Positions 6,349 through 11,636 of a stretch of DNA of 11,636 bases are shown here, piece by piece (within the stretch, counting starts at the first letter, position 1; each line of letters opens with the position of its first letter). This stretch comes from an uncultured Eubacterium sp. Its GTDB lineage: Bacteria > Bacillota > Clostridia > Oscillospirales > Acutalibacteraceae. Below the pieces are notes generated by a model. It was not told the DNA's origin and ran no database searches. It saw nothing but the letters and a program-made list of their open reading frames with translations. The translations under genes and the position numbers were made by a program. The stretch is from positions 26,638-38,273 of the forward strand of contig CAJTMQ010000004.1 in assembly GCA_910577215.1 (NCBI GenBank), read 5' to 3'.

Positions 6349-6916
6349 AAATGGTATGATGGTTATATTGTCTGCCCCGAGCGGTGCAGGTAAGGATACA
6401 GTTTTTAAAGAGATTTCAAGAACAAGAAGTGATGTATGCGAATCCATTTCGGCAACAACACGAGAGCCGAGAGCAGGCGAGACAGACGGCGTTAATTATT
6501 ACTTTTTAACTCAAAGTGAATTTGAGAAAAAAATAGAAAACAATGAATTTCTTGAATACGCAAGCTATAATAATTGTTATTACGGCACACCTGCCTCTAC
6601 TGTTTTAAAATTGGTTGAAGAAGGAAAAATTTGCTTTTTGATTATAGAACGCAAGGGTGCGCAGAAAATTATGAAAAGCTATCCCGAAGCTGTTTCGATT
6701 TTCCTAATGCCTCCGGATATGGAAACGCTTGAAAAACGATTGAAAAAACGCAACACCGACAGTGAGGAAGCAATAATAAGCAGATTGAAAATTGCAGAGG
6801 AAGAAATAAAATCTGCATCTGAATTTGATTATATAGTTATCAACAATGAGCTTGAAAAAGCAGTTGATGAGATAAATGAAATACTTAGCACTGAGCTCAG
6901 AAAGCGCAATGCTTAA
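6341..6916 (+). CDS. gmk: Guanylate kinase
   Basis: This 191-residue enzyme phosphorylates GMP to GDP with ATP in the cytoplasm. The P-loop is SAPSGAGKDT (11-20, Lys18). The GMP-binding block S37-ATTR-EPRAGETDGVNYYF contains R41 and R44, with E72 and YGTP (81-84) further on, and the lid region with RNTD lies around 137-140. One variation is seen: the usual [IL]-[DE]-V-Q-G segment reads IERKG (102-106), which keeps an acidic residue but replaces V-Q with R-K. Length and all other motifs are ordinary. The gene overlaps remA by 8 nt and is followed by rpoZ after 19 nt. Gmk is a target of (p)ppGpp in many Firmicutes, which may make it a growth-control point here, though that is not visible in the sequence. 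Confidence 0.96.
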   Translation: MSKNGMMVILSAPSGAGKDTVFKEISRTRSDVCESISATTREPRAGETDGVNYYFLTQSEFEKKIENNEFLEYASYNNCYYGTPASTVLKLVEEGKICFLIIERKGAQKIMKSYPEAVSIFLMPPDMETLEKRLKKRNTDSEEAIISRLKIAEEEIKSASEFDYIVINNELEKAVDEINEILSTELRKRNA

Positions 6917-6935
6917 TTTTTAAGGAGATAGAATT

Positions 6936-7148
6936 ATGTTTAACCCGGATTTAAAGAAACTTTTAAAGAATTGCAACAGCAGATACAGTCTTGTTGTAGG
7001 TACTGCAAAAAGAGCAAGAGAAATCAGAGATGATGCTGTTAAAAAAGAGATATTGCTTGATACTAAAACAGTTTCACTTGCCATAGATGATATTGTGAAC
7101 GGCAAATATGTTATTTCCGAGCCGGAAGAGCTTAAATCAGAGGAATAA
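6936..7148 (+). CDS. rpoZ: DNA-directed RNA polymerase omega subunit
   Basis: This 70-residue protein has the omega signature SRYSLVVGTAKRAREI (15-30) and a second conserved block KTVSLAIDDIVNGKY (44-58). Omega binds the beta' subunit C-terminus and helps assemble RNA polymerase. A good ribosome binding site, AAGGAGAT (6922-6929), precedes the ATG. The stop overlaps the priA start by one base (TAATG). In Bacillus the coaBC gene lies between rpoZ and priA; it is absent here. Confidence 0.95.
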   Translation: MFNPDLKKLLKNCNSRYSLVVGTAKRAREIRDDAVKKEILLDTKTVSLAIDDIVNGKYVISEPEELKSEE

Positions 7149-9373
7149 TGAACAGGCTTATTGCTACTGTTGCCGTTGAGAAAACCTTTTTTAATTACGA
7201 TTCAGACTATGATTATTTTGTTCCCGATAATTTGAGAGATCAATTAGTTATCGGAACAAGAGTGAGAGTTCCGTTCGGCAAAGGAAATGTTTTGCGTTAC
7301 GGCATAGTTGTTAAGCTCTTTGGTGCAATAAATACTGACTTAAAAGAGATTGTATCGGTAACAGGCAATGCACCTGTATTATCGCAGGAAATGGTAAGCC
7401 TTGCATTGTGGCTGAAGGAACGGTGCTTTTGCACAACATATGAATGTCTGCGCCAGATGCTTCCGCGTGGTATAGACAAGGTTGGCGATAAAAGCCGCAG
7501 AATGGTAAGGCTTGTAACTGAAAAAGAAGAAGACTTGCCTAAGCTGACTCCTAAGCAAAAATCAGTTGTTAATCTGCTTTTTGATGTTGGCACGGCTGCG
7601 GTTCATGAGGTTTGTGCGTTTTGTTCTGTCGGTGAGGCTGTAGTGAAAAATCTTGTTAAGTACGGTGTTTGTGAAATCTATGAGAAAGAAATTTACCGTA
7701 TGCCGTATAAGTTAAGCAGTGACGGTGAAAGGTCGGAAATTATCCTTTCGGCTCAGCAGAAAAAGGCCTTTGAATGCTACAGTGAAATGTTAGAGGGCTA
7801 CGGCGGAACAGGGCTTCTGTATGGTGTTACGGGCTCAGGAAAAACACAGGTTTATTTAAGTCTTATAGATAAAGCTGTTTCTATGGGCAAAGATGTTATT
7901 GTTATGGTGCCTGAAATTTCACTTACACCGCAGATGCTTTCTATATTTCATAAGCGTTACGGCAAATCCATTGCAGTTTTTCACAGCGGACTTTCACTTG
8001 GTGAACGCAATGATGAATATAAACGTGCAGACAGGGGCGAAGCTAAGATTGTTATAGGCACACGCAGTGCTGTTTTTGCCCCGCTTCATAATCTTGGTCT
8101 TATCATTATGGACGAGGAACAGGAGCATACTTATAAGAGTGAACGCACACCGCGTTATCATGCGCGAGAGGTTGCCAATTACAGATGCAAATTCAATAAA
8201 GCACTGTTTTTGATGACATCTGCAACACCGAGTGTTGAAAGCTATTCCGCTGCAATAAGCGGTAAGTATAAGCTTTGTGAATTAACAGAAAGATACGGTG
8301 AAGCAAATCTGCCTGAGGTTATTACCGTTGATATGAAGGCAGAAGCTAAAATAAATAATAAGTCACCGATTTCTGAAACACTTAAAGGTCTTATTCAGGA
8401 AAATCTTGATCATAAAAAACAGACGATTTTGCTGATTAACAGGCGTGGATATAACACCTTTATTGCCTGCAATTCCTGCGGGCACGTTATAACCTGCCCG
8501 AATTGCAGCATAAGTCTTACCTATCACAGCTATAATAACAGGCTTATGTGCCATTACTGCGGATATACTAAGCCGCTTGATAATATCTGCCCTGAATGCG
8601 GTGAAAGCAGTGTAAGGTACAGCGGCTATGGAACACAAAGGATTGAAGATTCATTAAAGCTTCTTTTTCCTGCGGCAAGAGTTCTGCGTATGGACGCTGA
8701 TACAACAACGGGCAAATTCAGTCATCAGAAGCTGTTTGATGCTTTTTCACACGGTGAGTATGATATTTTGCTCGGAACCCAGATGGTTGCAAAAGGACTT
8801 GATTTTCCGAATGTAACGTTGGTAGGTGTTGTTAATGCGGACAGCTCCCTGTATGATGAAAATTATACATCACAGGAAAAATCCTTTGATTTAATAACGC
8901 AGGTTGTCGGCAGAAGCGGCAGAAGAAATGAAAAGGGCAAAGCAGTTATACAGACTGTCAATCCCAATAATCCCATTATTGAATTTGCAGGCAATCAGGA
9001 TTATAAATCTTTTTTTAAAACTGAAATAGCACTCAGAAAGGCACTCACTTATCCACCTTTTTGTGATATTTATTCGGCTTCGTTCACAGGCGAAAATGAA
9101 AACAATGTTATGCTTTGTGCAAAGGCATTTTTTGATATACTGGTTGAACTGAACAGTAATGAGTATAAAGGGGAAAAGCTGATTGTTTTGGGTCCAAGCC
9201 CTGCTAAAATCAGCAAAATCAGCAATAATTACAGATACAGGCTGGCTGTTAAATGTAAAAATTCAAAAACTATTCGCAGAATGTTTAATGAAATTTTGAA
9301 AAGGTTAAGTAAAATAAAGGAGTATAAGGATATTTCCGTTGGTTTGGATTTGAATCCTTATGATTTAACATAG
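7148..9373 (+). CDS. priA: Primosomal protein N' (replication restart helicase PriA)
   Basis: This 741-residue protein is a typical-length PriA, the 3'-to-5' helicase that reloads the replisome at stalled forks. The N-terminal 3'-end-binding domain (about 1-100) is followed by a winged-helix part. The helicase has Walker A GVTGSGKT (226-233) and Walker B DEEQ (322-325), where E. coli has DEEH. The characteristic R-x-x-RYHAREVA follows at 333-343. Eight zinc-ligand cysteines are present: C441, 444, 450, 453, 468, 471, 481 and 484. The C-terminal helicase lobe includes GTQMVAKGLDFP (543-554) and QVVGRSGR (585-592). A weak AGAGGAA 4 nt upstream and the TAATG overlap with rpoZ suggest coupled translation. 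No inactivating change is seen. Confidence 0.97.
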   Translation: MNRLIATVAVEKTFFNYDSDYDYFVPDNLRDQLVIGTRVRVPFGKGNVLRYGIVVKLFGAINTDLKEIVSVTGNAPVLSQEMVSLALWLKERCFCTTYECLRQMLPRGIDKVGDKSRRMVRLVTEKEEDLPKLTPKQKSVVNLLFDVGTAAVHEVCAFCSVGEAVVKNLVKYGVCEIYEKEIYRMPYKLSSDGERSEIILSAQQKKAFECYSEMLEGYGGTGLLYGVTGSGKTQVYLSLIDKAVSMGKDVIVMVPEISLTPQMLSIFHKRYGKSIAVFHSGLSLGERNDEYKRADRGEAKIVIGTRSAVFAPLHNLGLIIMDEEQEHTYKSERTPRYHAREVANYRCKFNKALFLMTSATPSVESYSAAISGKYKLCELTERYGEANLPEVITVDMKAEAKINNKSPISETLKGLIQENLDHKKQTILLINRRGYNTFIACNSCGHVITCPNCSISLTYHSYNNRLMCHYCGYTKPLDNICPECGESSVRYSGYGTQRIEDSLKLLFPAARVLRMDADTTTGKFSHQKLFDAFSHGEYDILLGTQMVAKGLDFPNVTLVGVVNADSSLYDENYTSQEKSFDLITQVVGRSGRRNEKGKAVIQTVNPNNPIIEFAGNQDYKSFFKTEIALRKALTYPPFCDIYSASFTGENENNVMLCAKAFFDILVELNSNEYKGEKLIVLGPSPAKISKISNNYRYRLAVKCKNSKTIRRMFNEILKRLSKIKEYKDISVGLDLNPYDLT

Positions 9374-9383
9374 GAGAATATAA

Positions 9384-9839
9384 ATGGCATTAAGAAATAT
9401 AGTTAAGGTGGGAGATCCCATTCTTAATAAAACAAGCCGCAAGGTAGAAAAATTTGATGACAGACTTGCTACGCTTATTGATGATATGTTTGAAACACTT
9501 TATAAAGAAAACGGTGTTGGTCTTGCCGCTGTTCAGGTGGGAATATTAAAAAGAGTTGTTGTTATTGATGTTGGTGAAGGTCCAATGGAACTTGTTAACC
9601 CTGAAATAACATTAAAAGAGGGTGAGCAGAGAGAGCAGGAGGGCTGCCTTTCTCTTCCCGGAAAATGGGGCACAACGGTCCGCCCTATGAAGGTGCAGGT
9701 TAAAGCACAGGACAGAAACGGTAAATGGCAGGTTTTCACGGGTGAAGGTCTTAAGGCAAGAGCTTTTTGCCATGAACTTGACCATTTAGACGGGATTTTA
9801 TTTACATCTCATGTAGTAGACGGAGTTGTTGAGGCTTAA
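9384..9839 (+). CDS. def: Peptide deformylase
   Basis: This 151-residue metalloenzyme removes the formyl group from the N-terminal methionine of new proteins. All three motifs are intact: GVGLAAVQ (44-51), EGCLS (86-90, metal ligand Cys88) and HELDH (130-134, metal ligands His130 and His134, catalytic Glu131). The length is at the short end of the bacterial range, similar to B. subtilis DefA. AGGAGA (9372-9377) precedes the ATG, and the stop overlaps the fmt start by one base, as expected for this functionally paired def-fmt unit. Confidence 0.97.
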   Translation: MALRNIVKVGDPILNKTSRKVEKFDDRLATLIDDMFETLYKENGVGLAAVQVGILKRVVVIDVGEGPMELVNPEITLKEGEQREQEGCLSLPGKWGTTVRPMKVQVKAQDRNGKWQVFTGEGLKARAFCHELDHLDGILFTSHVVDGVVEA

Positions 9840-10768
9840 TGAAAATTGTTTTTATGGGCACTCCTGATTTTGCAGTGCCGTGCCTGAAAAGGCTTATTGA
9901 CAGTGAACACAGTGTAGTGGGCGTTTTTACGCAGCCTGATAAAAAGGTTGGCAGGAAACAGATTTTAACGCCGCCTGCCGTTAAGGTTGAAGCAGTTAAT
10001 AACGGTATTTCGGTATATCAGCCAAATACCCTTAAAAATGACGAAGCTATGGATGTTATTAAAGAATTAAACCCTGATTTAATTGTTGTGGTTGCTTACG
10101 GTAAAATTTTGCCTAAAGATATTCTTGATTATCCGAAATACGGCTGTATCAATGTTCATGCATCACTGCTTCCGAAATACCGTGGTGCTGCACCTATTCA
10201 GTGGGCAGTGCTGAATGGTGATGAGGAAACCGGCGTTACGATTATGCAGATGAATGAGGGTCTTGATACGGGTGATTTGCTTCTTGTTAAATCAACTGAA
10301 ATTCATATTAATGAAACGTCAGAGCAGCTTTTTGACAGATTATCAGTTATTGGTGCGGATGCTTTAATTGAAACAATTTCTTTAATTGAAGCGGATAAAA
10401 TAAAACACGTTCCACAGCCGCAGGGAGATTTCGGATATGCGGTTATGATTGATAAGTCAATGTGCAGTATTGATTGGAATAAAACTGCATTTGAAATTCA
10501 TAATCAGATAAGAGGACTTCAGTCGTGGCCTGTAGCAATAACTAAAATTAATGGAAAAAATGTAAAAATTCATAAGTCAGCTTTATGTGATGCAAATGGT
10601 GATTTTGCAGGGAAAACAGTTAATAATAAAAATGCGTTAACTGTTTGCTGTGGTGATAATAAATGCATTGACATTCTTGAGGTTCAGCCGGAAGGTAAAA
10701 AGAGAATGGATATTAAATCATTTTTGGCAGGAAATCCAATTGAAATCGGAACTATTTTAGGAGAATGA
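9839..10768 (+). CDS. fmt: Methionyl-tRNA formyltransferase
   Basis: This 309-residue enzyme transfers a formyl group from 10-formyl-tetrahydrofolate to initiator Met-tRNA. The catalytic domain starts MKIVFMGTPDFAVP. It holds the invariant N105-V-H107 and SLLPKYRGAAPIQW (109-122), and LDTGD with D143, matching E. coli N106/H108/D144. The C-terminal tRNA-binding domain begins around 205 with IRGLQSWP (224-231). Everything is as expected for the family. The TAATG junction with def and GAGG (9831-9834) just upstream indicate translational coupling. The gene is followed after 1 nt by the metallopeptidase gene. Confidence 0.97.
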   Translation: MKIVFMGTPDFAVPCLKRLIDSEHSVVGVFTQPDKKVGRKQILTPPAVKVEAVNNGISVYQPNTLKNDEAMDVIKELNPDLIVVVAYGKILPKDILDYPKYGCINVHASLLPKYRGAAPIQWAVLNGDEETGVTIMQMNEGLDTGDLLLVKSTEIHINETSEQLFDRLSVIGADALIETISLIEADKIKHVPQPQGDFGYAVMIDKSMCSIDWNKTAFEIHNQIRGLQSWPVAITKINGKNVKIHKSALCDANGDFAGKTVNNKNALTVCCGDNKCIDILEVQPEGKKRMDIKSFLAGNPIEIGTILGE

Positions 10769-10769
10769 T

Positions 10770-11459
10770 ATGGGAACTTATTTTGCTTATTATATGACAG
10801 GCTTTATTATGATACCTGTGTTTATATTTGCTTTGATTTGCCAGTCCAAGGTTAAATCAAGCTTTAATAAATACAGTCAGATAAGAAATGCCAGGGGAAT
10901 GACAGGTGCAGAAGCTGCTTACAGATTATTGCAGCTTAATGGTATTACGGATGTAAAAATCAAAAAGATATCAGGCAGCTTGACTGACCATTATAATCCC
11001 AAAACAAAGGAAATATGCCTTTCTGAAACTGTATTTGATTCTACAAGCATTGCAGCAGTCGGTGTTGCCTGCCACGAAGCAGGGCATGCCTGCCAGCATG
11101 CTGAGCAGTATTTTCCGCTTAGAATACGCAATATGGTTATTCCTTTAACAAATTTTGGTTCAATGCTTGGAATACCGCTTGCACTTGTTGGAATGTTTCT
11201 TACTTTTGATCCGCTGATTTACATCGGTATTGCACTTTACGGTGCTGTTGCATTGTTCCAGCTTATTACACTTCCTGTTGAATTCAATGCTTCATCAAGA
11301 GCACTTAAAGTTATTGAAGCAAACGGCTTTTTAGTACAGGAAGAATATCAGGGTGCCAAAAAGGTTTTAACTGCTGCTGCATTAACATATGTTGCCGCAC
11401 TTGTTTCCGCCCTTGCAACCCTTTTAAGATTATTGCTTATAGCAAACAGAAGAAGATAA
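10770..11459 (+). CDS. YugP-type membrane zinc metallopeptidase
   Basis: This 229-residue protein belongs to the YugP / Zn_peptidase_2 family. The zinc motif HEAGH (102-106) is extended as HEAGHACQHAEQY, and E171 in the conserved LPVEFNASSRA is the likely third metal ligand. Membrane segments are predicted at about 4-23, a hydrophobic region at 130-168 (probably two segments), and 200-224. The substrate and physiological role of the family are not established, to my knowledge. The gene sits between fmt and rsmB, where Bacillus has no such gene. AGGAGA (10759-10764) overlaps the end of fmt, and the stop shares a TAATG with rsmB, so it is a full member of the operon. Confidence 0.92.
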   Translation: MGTYFAYYMTGFIMIPVFIFALICQSKVKSSFNKYSQIRNARGMTGAEAAYRLLQLNGITDVKIKKISGSLTDHYNPKTKEICLSETVFDSTSIAAVGVACHEAGHACQHAEQYFPLRIRNMVIPLTNFGSMLGIPLALVGMFLTFDPLIYIGIALYGAVALFQLITLPVEFNASSRALKVIEANGFLVQEEYQGAKKVLTAAALTYVAALVSALATLLRLLLIANRRR

Positions 11460-11636
11460 TGAAAAATTCAAGACAAATTGCATTTGAAACCTTATACAAA
11501 ATTTTTTATGACGATGCCTATTCCAATATTGCTCTGGATTCTGCACTGTCCGGTACAGAAAGTGGAAAATCCTTTGTTACAAGGCTTGTTTACGGTGTTG
11601 TTGAAAGAAAAATCACTATTGATAAAATAATATCTG
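11459..11636 (+). CDS. rsmB: 16S rRNA (cytosine-5) methyltransferase RsmB, N-terminus (cut by window end)
   Basis: The first 59 codons read MKNSRQIAFETLYKIF, then AYSNIALDSAL, then FVTRLVYGVVERKITIDKII. This is the N-terminal NusB-like domain pattern (R-x-x-A-x-x-x-L, Y-x-N-x-x-L, LVYGV-x-E-R) of RsmB. The methyltransferase domain lies beyond the window. The ATG overlaps the metallopeptidase stop by one base. Position after fmt matches rsmB (yloM) in Bacillus. A free NusB antiterminator shares the same fold but is less likely given the fmt context. Confidence 0.85.
   Translation, partial: MKNSRQIAFETLYKIFYDDAYSNIALDSALSGTESGKSFVTRLVYGVVERKITIDKIIS

Noticed and set aside
6154..6447. 97-residue minus-strand reading frame across remA and gmk
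   Set aside because: It spans two clearly real genes on the opposite strand and has no recognisable content.
7297..7593. 98-residue minus-strand reading frame inside priA
   Set aside because: It is a shadow of the priA coding sequence with no motif or start signal.

Overview
This window looks like a housekeeping stretch of an AT-rich Gram-positive Firmicutes chromosome, most likely class Clostridia and possibly Ruminococcaceae/Oscillospiraceae. The reasons are the AT-rich codon choice, strong AAGGAGG-type ribosome binding sites, a RemA (DUF370) protein, and a gene order that combines two blocks familiar from Bacillus subtilis (yrrL-yrrN/O ... yrrR and yloC-remA-gmk-rpoZ-priA-def-fmt-rsmB). 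The taxon is an inference from content, since no rRNA or other marker gene is present. All genes lie on the plus strand with almost no spacing. I see no mobile element, CRISPR array, tRNA or rRNA, and no broken gene.

Left block (1-5076). After a few codons that may end an upstream gene come mltG (a membrane-anchored endolytic peptidoglycan transglycosylase), a U32-family protein with the four-cysteine signature (probable tRNA-hydroxylation or other RNA/cofactor hydroxylation factor), a small class B-type penicillin-binding protein, and a WYL-domain transcription regulator. A strong hairpin with a T tract sits between the U32 gene and the PBP gene. It has the form of an intrinsic terminator, and its 3' arm also contains the apparent Shine-Dalgarno of the PBP gene.

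Control region (5077-5211). This is the only sizeable non-coding gap (135 bp). It holds several AT-rich near-repeats of an ATTGTTAAyAA unit, a good sigma-A type promoter (TTGACC, 18 bp, TATAAT), an inverted repeat across the -10 box, and a 9-bp hairpin at the predicted 5' end of the transcript.

Right block (5212-11636). yicC (RNA-processing/stability protein), remA (DNA-binding regulator), gmk (GMP to GDP), rpoZ (RNA polymerase omega), priA (replication restart helicase), def and fmt (deformylation and formylation of methionine in translation), a YugP-type membrane zinc metallopeptidase, and the first 59 codons of rsmB (16S rRNA m5C methyltransferase). Several neighbours share a TAATG junction or overlap by a few bases, which points to one translationally coupled operon driven by the promoter at 5122-5151.

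I did not find a clear undescribed system. The observations most worth checking are regulatory: the hairpin that masks the PBP ribosome binding site, the repeat array upstream of the yicC-remA promoter (possible RemA autoregulation), and the 5'-terminal leader hairpin ahead of yicC.
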